Below, piece after piece: positions 17,407-26,930 of a stretch of 64,000 nt of DNA. The stretch's first letter is position 1. Each line of letters begins with the position of its first letter. Under the pieces are notes generated by a model that made no database searches, had not been told where the DNA came from, and saw nothing but the letters and a program-made list of their open reading frames with translations. The position numbers and the translations under genes are program-made. This DNA comes from Rhizobium rhizogenes NBRC 13257 (lineage in GTDB: Bacteria; Pseudomonadota; Alphaproteobacteria; Rhizobiales; Rhizobiaceae), in contig NZ_BAYX01000003.1 of NCBI RefSeq assembly GCF_000696095.1, forward strand, positions 372,001 through 436,000. The letters are read 5' to 3'.

Positions 17407-18561
17407 TCAGTAGGCGTGTCCGTTTTTGTCGTTGACCGTCTGGGCGTCGACCTTGCCCCACAGCACCCGATAGACCCAGGTGGTGTAGAGAAGGATGATC
17501 GGGAGGAAGATCAGCACTGCGACGAGCATGACGAATAGTGTCATGTGGCTTGAGGACGCGTCCCAGACCGTGAGGCTGGAGCGCGGGTCGAGCGAAGAAG
17601 GCAGGATAAACGGGAACATCGAGACGCCGACCGTCGAGATGATGCCGAAGATGGCGAGCTTGCTGAAGAGCAGCGGCGCGAGCTCGCGGCGGGCAAGCAT
17701 CGACAGTAGCGTGGCGACGGCACCAATGAAGCCGAAGATTGGAGCGGCCATCATCCACGGATGGCTACCGTAATTTGCGAACCAGGCACCGGCGCTATGG
17801 TCGACTGTCTTCAAGAGCGGATTGGACGGACCGATCGAATTGATCTGGCTGGTAATGCGATAACCGTCGACTCCATACCAAAGAGCGAGGCCGCCAAGGG
17901 CAAAAAGCACGACCGTCGCAAGCGCTGCCAGACTGCCATAACGGCGTGCTCTTTCCGCGACATTGCCACTCGTCTTTAGTTGCAGCCACGCGGCGCCGTG
18001 CATGGTGAGCATGGCGACGGAGAGAAGGCCGCAAAGCAGAGCATAGGGATTGAGCAGGCCGAAGAACGAGCCTTCGTAGTAGATCCGCATATCGTCGGCG
18101 AAACGGAAGGGCACGCCCTGCAGCACATTGCCGACCGCCACGCCGAAGATCAGCGCGGGAACGAAGCCGCCGATGAACAGCGCGCAATCCCAGCCTGCCT
18201 TCCAGCGGGCGCTCTCGTGCTTGGATCGGTATTTGAACGCCACCGGCCTGAGGATGAGCGCGAAGAGGATCGCGAACATCGCCAGATAGAAACCGGAGAA
18301 GGAGACCGCGTAAAGCGGCGGCCAGGCGGCGAAAATGGCGCCACCGCCTAGCAGCAGCCAGACCTGGTTACCCTCCCAGGTCGGGCCGATCGAATTGATG
18401 GCAATGCGCCGCTCGGTGTCCGTCTTGGAGACGAACGGAAGCAACGTGCCGACACCGAGGTCGAAGCCGCCGGTCACGGCAAAGCCGATCAGCAGCACTC
18501 CGAGCAGCAGCCACCAGATGATGCGAAGAGTCTCGTAGTCGATCAATTCATGAAGGATCAT
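17407..18561 (-). CDS. cydB: cytochrome bd ubiquinol oxidase subunit II
   Basis: A 384-residue, highly hydrophobic protein starting [20 protein letters not shown], the normal CydB start, with [36 protein letters not shown] (only key part meant) and the C-terminal [19 protein letters not shown]. It is the second large subunit of the high-affinity quinol oxidase. The ATG at 18561 follows the cydA stop by five bases; a longer frame further upstream overlaps cydA and has no support. Fifth gene of the regulator-cydDCABX operon. Confidence 0.95.
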   Translation of the reverse strand: MILHELIDYETLRIIWWLLLGVLLIGFAVTGGFDLGVGTLLPFVSKTDTERRIAINSIGPTWEGNQVWLLLGGGAIFAAWPPLYAVSFSGFYLAMFAILFALILRPVAFKYRSKHESARWKAGWDCALFIGGFVPALIFGVAVGNVLQGVPFRFADDMRIYYEGSFFGLLNPYALLCGLLSVAMLTMHGAAWLQLKTSGNVAERARRYGSLAALATVVLFALGGLALWYGVDGYRITSQINSIGPSNPLLKTVDHSAGAWFANYGSHPWMMAAPIFGFIGAVATLLSMLARRELAPLLFSKLAIFGIISTVGVSMFPFILPSSLDPRSSLTVWDASSSHMTLFVMLVAVLIFLPIILLYTTWVYRVLWGKVDAQTVNDKNGHAY

Positions 18562-18566
18562 GGTGG

Positions 18567-20168
18567 TTACTCCGCAGCAGGGATGAGGGTTTCTGAAATC
18601 AGATCGGCTTCCGGTTCGTCGTCTGGTTCCGGACCCTTGCGAATGCCCTTCACCATCAGGCTCATTTCGATGACGATCAGCGCCGTATAGATCGCCGCAA
18701 AGCCGAGCAGGGTGATCAGGACACTGCCGGCCCCGAGATTGGAAACGGCAGCAGCAGTCGGCAATACGCCTTCGATGACCCACGGCTGACGGCCGAATTC
18801 TGCGACGATCCAGCCGAATTCGATGGCGACCCAGGGAAGTGGAATGGCAAAGACAGCGATGCGCAGCAGCAATGGATAGCGATCGAGCTGACGGCGGGCC
18901 GAAAGCCAGAAGAAGATCGCTGTCAGCAGAATGAAGAACATGCCGAGACCGACCATGATGCGGAAGGACCAGAAGAGCGTCGGCACATGGGGAATGGTAT
19001 CGCGCGCAGCCTGAGCGATCTGCGCCTCCGTCGCCTGCCGGGGATCGTCGACATAGCGCTTCAGCAGCAGAGCATAGCCGAGTTCATGGCCGATATCCTC
19101 GAAAGAGGAGCGTGCCTGCTCGGCGGCTGGGTCCTGTGTTGCGGCACTGGCGGCGGTCGATTGGGCGGCGCGGATCTTCATCAGCGCATCATAGGCTTTG
19201 ATGCCGTCGCGGATGCGGGTCTCCGCCTGCTTTTCGAGCTGGTTGATACCGGGAATTTCCGTCGTCAGCGAGCGGGTGCCGATCAGGCCCATGGCCCAGG
19301 GGATATGCACGGCATAATGGGTTTCCCGTGCCTGCTGATCCGGAAAGCCGAAGGCGGTGAAGGCGGCAGGCGCCGGCTCGGTTTCCCACATGGCCTCGAT
19401 CGCCGCGAGCTTCATCTTCTGATGTTCGGTCGACAGATAACCGCTCTCGTCGCCGAGAACGACGACCGAAAGGGCCGAAGCCAGGCCGAAGGAGGCGGCA
19501 ACCGTCATCGAGCGCTTGGCGATCTCGATATGCCGGCCTTTCAGCATATACCAGGCGGAGACGCCAAGCACGAAGATGGAAGCGCAGACATAGCCGGCCG
19601 ATACGGTGTGAACGAATTTCGCCTGGGCGACCGGATTGAAGACCACATCGTAGAAACTGGTGATCTCCATACGCATGGTCTGCGGGTTGAGCGCCGAGCC
19701 GACCGGGTTCTGCATCCACCCATTGGCGATCAAGATCCACAGGGCCGAGAAATTGGAGCCGAGCGCGACGGCCCAGGTCGCCACCAGATGTCCGACCTTG
19801 GAGAGTTTTTCCCAGCCGAAGAAGAACAGGCCGACGAAGGTTGCCTCCAGGAAGAAGGCCATCAGCCCTTCGATCGCCAGCGGCGCACCGAAGATGTCTC
19901 CGACATAATAGCTGTAATAGCTCCAGTTCATGCCGAACTGGAACTCCATGACGATGCCGGTGGCGACGCCGAGCACAAAATTGATGCCGAACAGCGTCCC
20001 CCAGAACTTCGTCATCTGCCGCCAGATCTGGCGGCCAGTCATGACATAGGTCGTCTCCATGATGGCAAGAAGCACGGAAAGGCCGAGTGTCAGCGGCACG
20101 AAAAGAAAGTGATAGAGCGCCGTCATGGCGAACTGCAGGCGCGATAGCGCGACGATATCGAGTTCCAT
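18567..20168 (-). CDS. cydA: cytochrome bd ubiquinol oxidase subunit I
   Basis: A 533-residue multi-pass membrane protein. H20 in LYHFLFVPL is the haem b595 ligand position, [10 protein letters not shown] carries the haem b558 His and [13 protein letters not shown] is the GRQPW signature. The Q-loop is long, with an extra charged insert near residues 250-320, as in L-type CydA proteins of E. coli size. The start is [13 protein letters not shown] with GGAG upstream. This is the quinol-oxidising, oxygen-reducing subunit, useful at very low oxygen. Confidence 0.96.
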   Translation of the reverse strand: MELDIVALSRLQFAMTALYHFLFVPLTLGLSVLLAIMETTYVMTGRQIWRQMTKFWGTLFGINFVLGVATGIVMEFQFGMNWSYYSYYVGDIFGAPLAIEGLMAFFLEATFVGLFFFGWEKLSKVGHLVATWAVALGSNFSALWILIANGWMQNPVGSALNPQTMRMEITSFYDVVFNPVAQAKFVHTVSAGYVCASIFVLGVSAWYMLKGRHIEIAKRSMTVAASFGLASALSVVVLGDESGYLSTEHQKMKLAAIEAMWETEPAPAAFTAFGFPDQQARETHYAVHIPWAMGLIGTRSLTTEIPGINQLEKQAETRIRDGIKAYDALMKIRAAQSTAASAATQDPAAEQARSSFEDIGHELGYALLLKRYVDDPRQATEAQIAQAARDTIPHVPTLFWSFRIMVGLGMFFILLTAIFFWLSARRQLDRYPLLLRIAVFAIPLPWVAIEFGWIVAEFGRQPWVIEGVLPTAAAVSNLGAGSVLITLLGFAAIYTALIVIEMSLMVKGIRKGPEPDDEPEADLISETLIPAAE

Positions 20169-20249
20169 AGTCTTTCTCCAACGCCCCAGAGGGTGGTTGA
20201 TGCACCGCAACTTTGAACGGCCACGGTTACGATTGATCGGTCAGTCGTC

Positions 20250-21938
20250 TCAGTCCTGCCTCAACCTGGCGAGCGCTGTGTTGAATTCGGTTTCTCCTCG
20301 CCGCGCGGTTACGACGATGTGGCCCTTGTCGAGAACGACGATCCGATCGGCGATCTCGGCTTCCCGGCGAATATGTGTGGCGATCACCAGCGAACGGCCG
20401 CGGCTACGACTGGCAAGGCGCCGCATGACATCCCGTCCGGTTTCGCGGTCGAGACCTTCGGTCGGCTCATCGAGCAGCCAGAGTTTCGTGCCGCGCAGGA
20501 ACAGACGAGCAAGCGCCAAGCGACGGGATTGTCCGCCGGACAGGCCTAGCCCGCCTTCGCCGAGGCGCGTGTCGATCCCTTTCGGCAGGGCTTGCACATC
20601 CGCGAGCAGGCCCGCATCCGCAAGCGCACTGTAGAGCATATCGTCGTTTGCTTCCGAGGCGGCAAGACGCAAGTTGTCTCGCAGGCTGTCCTGGAAAAGC
20701 TCGGTGCGCTGTGTCAGCGTCGACGCCATCACAGTTTCAACCGTGCCGCTTTCGGCGGCGAGTTCGCCGGCGAGAATGGCAAACAGGGTCGATTTTCCTG
20801 CTCCGCTTGGGCCGATCACCGCCAGATGCTCGCCCAGCGCCAGCGAAAGCGAGATGTCTTCAAGCGAAGCCACTGCCGCTCCCTCATATCGGGCGGAAAC
20901 GCTGGAGAGACGGACGGCCAGACCGTCCGGCGGCATCTGATGTGCGGGGGAGTGAGAAACCTGTACCAGACGCGGTGAAAGGCGGCGGGCAGCAAGCATG
21001 GTGCGGCCGAGTTCCAGTGCTCCGCGACGCAGCACTGCAAAGGGTTCGAGCGCAGCGAGCGCCATCAACAGGCCACAGGCGGTGACTGGTGCACCGATAA
21101 TGCCGCGTTCGGCCAACGAGGTGACCGTCAGTAAAGTGCCGGACAGCAACGCGGCTGAAGCGAGGCCGAAACCGACTGTAACTCCGCTTTCAATCCGGTT
21201 CAGTATGTCGTCTGCCTTGCTCAGGCGGTGATCGGCGGCGGCAATCGCCGTACATTGCGCCTGCAACCTGTTGGCCATGACGAGTTCCATCTGTCCTGCA
21301 ATGAGATCAACAGCACGCGAGCGCAGCGCCTCGATTGCGTGCGCCCGTCGCCGTGCGGGTTTCAGAGCCAAGCGTCCCGCAAGAGCCGGAATGCCGAGAC
21401 CGGCAGCAATGAGCCATAGGCCGGCGAGCAGGCCGAAGGGGACCGAGAGCAGCATCAGCGCGATGCTGACCGCTAGGCCCGAGACAATGGCGACAGTGGC
21501 CGGCACCAGAACGCGCAAATAAAGGGAATCGAGCGCGTCGATATCCGCCGTCAGCCGGAAAAGGAGCTTGGCCGGCCTGTGCATCAATATCGTTGCTGCC
21601 CCGGGTGCTGCCCAACCACGAAACAGATTTTCGCGTAGCGCCGCAAGCAGGCCGAGCGTCGCATCATGGGTCGTCAGCCGTTCGCCGTAGCGGGCGCCGG
21701 TGCGAAGGATCGCCAACAGCCTGATACCGGCCGAAGGGGCAAAGACATCGAAGGTGATCGCTGTTGCCGTCAGGCCGGCAAGCGAAGCAGCTGTAATGAA
21801 CCAACCCGAGAGCCCGAGCAAAGCGATACCGGCAAGCACAGTGAGAGCTGACAGCAGTGCGCCGAGCAACAATGCGCGTTTGCGCCCCGCCAGGAAAAAC
21901 CGACAAATGGGATAAAGAGCGGAGAATGTCGACGTCAT
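20250..21938 (-). CDS. cydC: ABC exporter subunit CydC
   Basis: A 562-residue half-transporter with six predicted membrane helices (about 15-310) and an ATPase domain with Walker A GPSGAGKST near 365-373, signature LSGGQSRRLALARLF and Walker B LWLLDEPTEGLD. With CydD it forms the heterodimer that exports glutathione/cysteine to the periplasm for bd oxidase assembly. It overlaps the end of cydD by four bases (ATGA), so the two are translationally coupled. Confidence 0.93.
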   Translation of the reverse strand: MTSTFSALYPICRFFLAGRKRALLLGALLSALTVLAGIALLGLSGWFITAASLAGLTATAITFDVFAPSAGIRLLAILRTGARYGERLTTHDATLGLLAALRENLFRGWAAPGAATILMHRPAKLLFRLTADIDALDSLYLRVLVPATVAIVSGLAVSIALMLLSVPFGLLAGLWLIAAGLGIPALAGRLALKPARRRAHAIEALRSRAVDLIAGQMELVMANRLQAQCTAIAAADHRLSKADDILNRIESGVTVGFGLASAALLSGTLLTVTSLAERGIIGAPVTACGLLMALAALEPFAVLRRGALELGRTMLAARRLSPRLVQVSHSPAHQMPPDGLAVRLSSVSARYEGAAVASLEDISLSLALGEHLAVIGPSGAGKSTLFAILAGELAAESGTVETVMASTLTQRTELFQDSLRDNLRLAASEANDDMLYSALADAGLLADVQALPKGIDTRLGEGGLGLSGGQSRRLALARLFLRGTKLWLLDEPTEGLDRETGRDVMRRLASRSRGRSLVIATHIRREAEIADRIVVLDKGHIVVTARRGETEFNTALARLRQD

Positions 21939-23701
21939 GCCGCTTTCTCCCGAACCGATGCGTCGATATGGATCACCCGACCCATTCTTGCGGCCAGAAC
22001 CGGATCATGGGTGGCAACAACGAGCGTCCGTCCGCGAGCAACCGCCAACAATGCATCAGTGATATCGCGTGCGGTTTCGGTGTCGAGATGCGCGGTCGGC
22101 TCGTCCGCGAGGATGATGTCGATATGCGGGGTTGCGGCGGCACGGGCAATCGCCAACCGGAGGGCCTCGCCCCCCGATAGGCCCGCCCCGCTTTCGCCGA
22201 TCGACGCCGTGCCGCGCTGGGTTGCGACCCGCCGCAGACAGGCGAGATCGATCGCTTGTTGTACTGTATGCGGACTGACTTCGGGGCGACCAAGCGTGAT
22301 GTTGCTGTTCATCGTGCCGGCAAAAATATGCGGCCGCTGCCCTATCCAGGCCATGCGTCGCCGCAGCTTCGCAGCGGAGATATCGTCAAGCCGCCGGCCG
22401 CCGATATGGATCGTGCCACTCTCTGAAGGAGCAAGGCCAGCAATCAACGACAGCATGGTCGTCTTGCCCGCACCGCTTTCTCCCAAGAGAGCCACATGCT
22501 CACCGGCTGCGATTGCCAGGCTGAAATCATCGAAAACAGGCATTCGTTCGGGCTGATGCCGGAAACGGAGCCGACTGATATTGATTGACGGCAATGTACG
22601 ATCACGGCTGGTTTCCGCCGCCTTTTCATCGCGCCAGCCTGGCAGCATCACGCCGGTGCTGGACAGCGCGTTGAGAGCGTCCAAGGCAGCTTCTCCGGCT
22701 GCCCGGTCGTGCCAGACTGCCGATAGTTCTCGCAGAGGCTCGAAGAAACTCGGAGCCAGCAGGAGAATGAACAGACCGGGGGTCAGACTCAATTTGCCGG
22801 ACCATGTCCCGACATCGATCGCGCCGAGCAGATTGAAGCCGACATAGACTGCTATTGCGGCAACGCCCAGCGCGGCAAACAGCTCCAACACTGCGGAGGA
22901 TAGGAAGGCTATTCTGAGCACGGCCATGGTGCGGATTTTGAGCTGTTCGGCATCGGCCCGCAGCCGCAAGGCGGTAAGATCGACAGCGCCGAGCGCGCGA
23001 ATGGTGGCAAGGCCGCGCAGTCGGTCGAGGAGAAAAGCATTCAGCCCGCCGGTCTCGGCCAGTTGCTTTTCGCTTGCCTCCTTGGCTCGCCAGCCGATCA
23101 AGGCCATAAACACAGGGATCAGCGGCGCCGTGAAGAGCAGAATGAGGGCTGCGACCCACGAGACGGGCGCAACGCAGACGAGTATGGTCAGTGGGACGGT
23201 GCTTGCCTTTAGCCGCGCCGGCCGGAAACGAGCAAGATAGGGCACGATGGTTTCAGCCTGCTCGGCGATCAGGCTGGCGGCAAAACCGGACGCTGGACGA
23301 TTGCTGTCCAGTGGCGATCGGGCGGCGAGTGCTGTAACGGCAATCTCGCGCCGCCGGGTCAATTCTACGCGCGCCGCCCGAAAGGCCAAACGTCCGCCTA
23401 TGGCATCGAGCCCAGCACGCAAGGCGCCAAGAAGAAAGACGAGCAGCGCCGGCACGACCGTTTCCGCAACGCCGCGCCCGTCGGCAAGCGCGCCTACGCC
23501 CAGAGCGAGCAGAGCCGCTTGAGGAATCCAGAGAAGGGCTGCCAAGGTCTGCACGAGGGCAGCGCGTGCCAACTTGGCGGGCATTACTTTTCGTGAGCTG
23601 TCTTTCGTAGAATCGGACAGGGTCGAAGTACTGGCGATGCCGATATCCGGTTCTTGTCCATTTTCTGGTATTGCTGCCGTATCGAAGAAAGGACTGGTCA
23701 T
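21935..23701 (-). CDS. cydD: ABC exporter subunit CydD
   Basis: A 588-residue half-transporter. A 40-residue polar N-terminal extension precedes the first membrane helix; the ATPase domain carries Walker A GESGAGKTT, signature LSGGEALRLAIARA and Walker B IILADEPTAHLD. It is the partner of CydC in thiol export to the periplasm. It starts inside the end of the upstream regulator gene (four-base ATGA overlap), so regulator and transporter are in one operon. Confidence 0.93.
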   Translation of the reverse strand: MTSPFFDTAAIPENGQEPDIGIASTSTLSDSTKDSSRKVMPAKLARAALVQTLAALLWIPQAALLALGVGALADGRGVAETVVPALLVFLLGALRAGLDAIGGRLAFRAARVELTRRREIAVTALAARSPLDSNRPASGFAASLIAEQAETIVPYLARFRPARLKASTVPLTILVCVAPVSWVAALILLFTAPLIPVFMALIGWRAKEASEKQLAETGGLNAFLLDRLRGLATIRALGAVDLTALRLRADAEQLKIRTMAVLRIAFLSSAVLELFAALGVAAIAVYVGFNLLGAIDVGTWSGKLSLTPGLFILLLAPSFFEPLRELSAVWHDRAAGEAALDALNALSSTGVMLPGWRDEKAAETSRDRTLPSINISRLRFRHQPERMPVFDDFSLAIAAGEHVALLGESGAGKTTMLSLIAGLAPSESGTIHIGGRRLDDISAAKLRRRMAWIGQRPHIFAGTMNSNITLGRPEVSPHTVQQAIDLACLRRVATQRGTASIGESGAGLSGGEALRLAIARAAATPHIDIILADEPTAHLDTETARDITDALLAVARGRTLVVATHDPVLAARMGRVIHIDASVREKAA

Positions 23702-24288
23702 TGCCCTTGCCTCTTGTCGATGGGGCTGGTGTTTGTGCGCCTGCGGCCGAGCGAGACGACACGGTCCTTCGCTTCGAGAAGCTTCGTCACCTTGGCCCCG
23801 AGCGACAACAATGTCGCAAGCCGGTCGGTTTCCAGCAGCCGTACCTCGTCGTACCAGTTGGTGAGCTGTTCGATCAGGCCGTGCATTTCGCTCATGCGCC
23901 CCTGGGCATAGCGCTCATCATCGCTTGCCGGGTGCTGCATCAGGATTTCCCGCAGCACGGTAAGGGTCGGGTCGACCTCGCGCTTCTTACGCTCTTCGGC
24001 GAGCGTTCGCAGGATCTGCCAGACATCGTCAGGTGTGGTGAAGAAGTCGCGGCGATCATCTGGCCTGTGCTTGAGTAGGACCAGGTTCCAGGCCTGTAGC
24101 TCGCGCAGGCTCATCGATACGTTCGAGCGCGAGATACCGAGCGCATCAACGATTTCTTCCGCGCAAAGCGGCTGCGGGGACACGTAAAGCAGGGCATAGA
24201 TCTGCCCGACCGTGCGATTGATGCCCCAGCGAGAGCCCATCTCGCCGAAATGAAGAACGAAGGATTGGACGAGAGGCGGCAGATTCAT
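23698..24288 (-). CDS. GbsR/MarR-type transcriptional regulator of the cyd operon
   Basis: A 196-residue winged-helix regulator: FGEMGSRWGINRTVGQIYAL, then PQPLCAEEIVDALGISRSNV as the helix-turn-helix and MSLRELQAWNLV as the wing, followed by a helical C-terminal part. The pattern fits the GbsR group of MarR-like proteins. ATG 24288 is preferred; a frame extending to 24375 would place coding sequence over a perfect 36-base palindrome at 24303-24338, which is much more likely its own operator. It is first gene of the operon leading into cydDCABX and may sense thiol, redox or quinone state. Confidence 0.85.
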   Translation of the reverse strand: MNLPPLVQSFVLHFGEMGSRWGINRTVGQIYALLYVSPQPLCAEEIVDALGISRSNVSMSLRELQAWNLVLLKHRPDDRRDFFTTPDDVWQILRTLAEERKKREVDPTLTVLREILMQHPASDDERYAQGRMSEMHGLIEQLTNWYDEVRLLETDRLATLLSLGAKVTKLLEAKDRVVSLGRRRTNTSPIDKRQGQ

Positions 24289-24302
24289 GGCGATTTCCGT
24301 TG

Positions 24303-24338
24303 ATACAGTGATTTCAGAAATTTCTGAAATCACTGTAT
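24303..24338. promoter_or_regulatory. perfect 36-base palindrome, candidate operator of the cyd regulator
   Basis: The two 18-base arms are exact reverse complements: the left arm is ATACAGTGATTTCAGAAA and the right arm is its complement read back. It sits 15-50 bases upstream of the regulator start codon, inside the probable leader. Such length and symmetry just before a MarR-type gene point to autoregulation. Confidence 0.8.
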
Positions 24339-24440
24339 TCCAGTTAAGCACTTTAGCAATTGCGATGTCGCCCATGCGTCAATCTGCGCCGTTGAGGTGT
24401 TGATCTAGGTGTTTTCTAGATGGTCTTGGCCGGTCTCGCT

Positions 24441-24454
24441 TTGACCTAGGTCAA
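24441..24454. promoter_or_regulatory. FNR/FixK-type box upstream of the cyd operon
   Basis: TTGAC-CTAG-GTCAA is a perfect palindrome and fits the consensus. A start of transcription 41.5 bases away would be near 24406, with the 36-base operator lying downstream of it, between the start of transcription and the regulator gene. Confidence 0.75.
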
Positions 24455-24627
24455 CCTCGGAAAATATCAGAGGGACGTGTGCTGCAAGGCATTCGCTTCA
24501 CCAAAGCCGCGACGATATCTCCGTCGTCTCGAACAAGCAGACGATGTTGCGTGAAGTATCTAGGCGGTTGAAACAGTCAAGGCGGAGTGACGGACTGATC
24601 GTCTGCTCTCCCGCCTCGCTGCCTCCC

Positions 24628-25365
24628 TTAAACCCGCAAAGATAGCTCCGGCTGGACTAGTGCGCCCGGCGCAGGCATGGCAACGCCAAGGTAGGGATCG
24701 ATCCATGTGATCTGATCGGTAACAGATTTGACGCCGGGCACATTCTCCGCTGCGACCTTCGCAGCCAGCCGTTCGCGCTCATCGAAGATACTTCCGGACA
24801 GTTCCACCACGCCATTGAGAACTTTGACTTTTATGTAGCCGTTCTGGCTCCAGCTCTGCTGCGATAATTCCGCAATAACCGCCTCTGCGATCGTCTCGTC
24901 GCTGACGTGTACCGTTTGTTTCGGCAGCATCTTGGCCAATGCCTGCAACAAGTCCGATCGGCAGACAATCCCGATGACCTTGCCTTTTACGACGACAGGC
25001 AGGCGCTTGATTCCATGCTTTTCCATGAGGTCGACAGCTTCGATGAGCGGGGCGTTGGGTGCGATGGTGACAACCTCAGATGTCATCACTTCCTCGATGC
25101 TGCGGCCATGCGAAAGAACATACTCATCGGCAAGCTTGCCGGGGCTGCTCAGAAAATCGAGCAGCCAGAACCGGTTGCGTTCAGTGTGCAATTCCCCGCG
25201 GCGAAGGAAATCGCCTTCACTGACAATGCCGACAAGGTTGCCGCTGGCATCGACAACGGGGAGACCGCTGACGCGACGATCGAGCATAATCCTTGCCGCG
25301 TCCACGACAGACGTTTCCGGGCTGACGGTGATGGCCGGTGCGTTCATGACCGCTTGAATAAGCAT
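24628..25365 (-). CDS. CBS-CBS-BON domain protein
   Basis: A 245-residue protein. Two CBS motifs cover about 1-65 and 90-150 (APAITVSPETSVVDAARIML; RSIEEVMTSEVVTIAPNAPL), then a BON domain from about 165 (VKVLNGVVELSGSIFDERER). CBS pairs usually bind adenosine nucleotides; BON domains bind membranes or other proteins. AGGAG six bases before ATG 25365 picks this start over one at 25431. A perfect FNR/FixK box is about 100 bases upstream. A second CBS-CBS-BON protein is encoded at 26927-27631. Confidence 0.9.
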   Translation of the reverse strand: MLIQAVMNAPAITVSPETSVVDAARIMLDRRVSGLPVVDASGNLVGIVSEGDFLRRGELHTERNRFWLLDFLSSPGKLADEYVLSHGRSIEEVMTSEVVTIAPNAPLIEAVDLMEKHGIKRLPVVVKGKVIGIVCRSDLLQALAKMLPKQTVHVSDETIAEAVIAELSQQSWSQNGYIKVKVLNGVVELSGSIFDERERLAAKVAAENVPGVKSVTDQITWIDPYLGVAMPAPGALVQPELSLRV

Positions 25366-25462
25366 GCTCGTCTCCTGCTCTGATCCTGTGTATTTGGGGA
25401 AAAGGCTCTGCGCCTTTTCGTTTTTCGCCACACAAGGGTAGCAAGCCGTTCGTCATCCCACT

Positions 25463-25476
25463 TTGATCGGCGTCAA
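25463..25476. promoter_or_regulatory. FNR/FixK-type box upstream of the CBS-BON gene
   Basis: TTGAT-CGGC-GTCAA fits the consensus fully. Placed 41.5 bases from a start of transcription near 25428, it leaves a 63-base leader. Confidence 0.75.
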
Positions 25477-25613
25477 TTTGACGGTGCTGCGTGAGGTATT
25501 TTGGGTAGGAACCGTTCGGTTCTTGACTGCATCGGGGCGCATCTCTGCACGCAGGGAAGGTGAGGAGAGGGAGATGGATTTGGGCCGGTGCGATAAAAGC
25601 CCGAACGGGAAGG

Positions 25614-26930
25614 CTATGAGGGGATAGACATCATCATAGCCGCGACCGCCATCAGGGCAACCGTGGTCCAGCCAACACATGCGGCGGTCTTGCCCATCGT
25701 ATATGCGCCCATGACCTTCGAGTTGGCCGCCAGCAACAAGATGACGATGAGCAGGGGCACTGCGAGCAGGCCGTTGAACACGGCGCTCCAGAACAGAGCG
25801 TTCATCGGTGTGATCGGCGAATACTGGATAACCAGGGCCAAAAGCACGCTAATGGCGATCACCGTGTAGAAACCTCTGGCATCGTTGGGCGCGCGTTCAA
25901 GTCCGAATTTCCAGCCCATGGCCTCTGCAAATGCATAGCCGGCGGAGCCTGCGAGAACAGGGACGCCGATGAGGCCAACGCCTAAAATTCCGAGCGCGAA
26001 GATAAGCGCGGCAAACGGTCCGGCGAGCGGCCGTAGCGCGCTTGCCGCTTGCGCGGCGGTGTCGATATGCGTGATGCCGGCGACGTTCAGCGTAACGGCC
26101 GTTGCCAATATGATGAAGAAGGCCGTGAGGTTGGAGTAGAGCATGCCGCTCCAGGTATCCCAGCCAATCCGCCGGAGTTCTTTGGGGGCCGCCGCACTAT
26201 CTGTGGATAACGGCGTCGCATTGGGGTTCGCATTCATATCCTCGACCTCTTCCGATGCCTGCCAGAAGAAGAGATAGGGACTGATCGTCGTGCCGAAGAC
26301 GCCGACGACTACGGCGGCGTAGGCGGGTGTCGGGGTGATCGCCGGCCATATCGTTCTCAAGGCGACTTGCTGCCAGTCGATATGGACGGTGAATAGGACA
26401 GCCGCGTAAGCTAGTAGCGAAATCGTCAGCCATTTCAGAAACGCGACGTAGCGGTGGTATGGAATGAAGACCTGAAGTGCAAGCGTCCCAAAGACGAAGA
26501 ACATCGTCATCAGGTGACGGTTCACGCCCGTGACCAACTCCGCGACTTCGCCCATGGCCGCAACATCGGCGGCGATATTTAGAATATTGGCGATCAGAAG
26601 CGAGAACACCACCGCATATAGGACGAGCGGCGGGAAGGTTTCCTTGATGTTTGCAGCCAAGCCCCGCCCGGTCACCCGCCCAATCCGCGCGCAGGTCAAC
26701 TGCACGACGGCCATCATCGGAAACGACACGGGCATGGTCCAGAGCATGTTCAGGCCGAACTGAGCGCCTGCCTGGGAATAGGTAGCGATACCGCTGGGAT
26801 CATCGTCGGCAACGCCAGTGATAAGACCCGGCCCGACGCTGGCAAGCGGGTGCTCCCGCAGGCGTGCGAGACGACCTAACAATCGCGAACGCCACGAATG
26901 ATGTTCATCGGCGATCAGTTCCTGGGTCAT
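25614..26930 (-). CDS. Nramp-family metal transporter, divergent active site
   Basis: A 438-residue protein with about eleven membrane helices, of Nramp family length. In helix 1 the usual DPGN metal motif reads DDDPSGIATYSQ, and in helix 6 the usual A-x-MPH reads GTTISPYLFFWQ, so the metal-binding methionine is missing. This resembles Nramp-related transporters that move magnesium or other hard cations rather than manganese and iron; the substrate is uncertain. It overlaps the upstream CBS-BON gene by four bases (ATGA), so CBS-BON and transporter are coupled and probably act together. Confidence 0.88.
   Translation of the reverse strand: MTQELIADEHHSWRSRLLGRLARLREHPLASVGPGLITGVADDDPSGIATYSQAGAQFGLNMLWTMPVSFPMMAVVQLTCARIGRVTGRGLAANIKETFPPLVLYAVVFSLLIANILNIAADVAAMGEVAELVTGVNRHLMTMFFVFGTLALQVFIPYHRYVAFLKWLTISLLAYAAVLFTVHIDWQQVALRTIWPAITPTPAYAAVVVGVFGTTISPYLFFWQASEEVEDMNANPNATPLSTDSAAAPKELRRIGWDTWSGMLYSNLTAFFIILATAVTLNVAGITHIDTAAQAASALRPLAGPFAALIFALGILGVGLIGVPVLAGSAGYAFAEAMGWKFGLERAPNDARGFYTVIAISVLLALVIQYSPITPMNALFWSAVFNGLLAVPLLIVILLLAANSKVMGAYTMGKTAACVGWTTVALMAVAAMMMSIPS

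Noticed and set aside
18987..20147. 386-codon open frame on the plus strand
   Set aside because: It lies opposite cydA. No start site or protein motif supports it.
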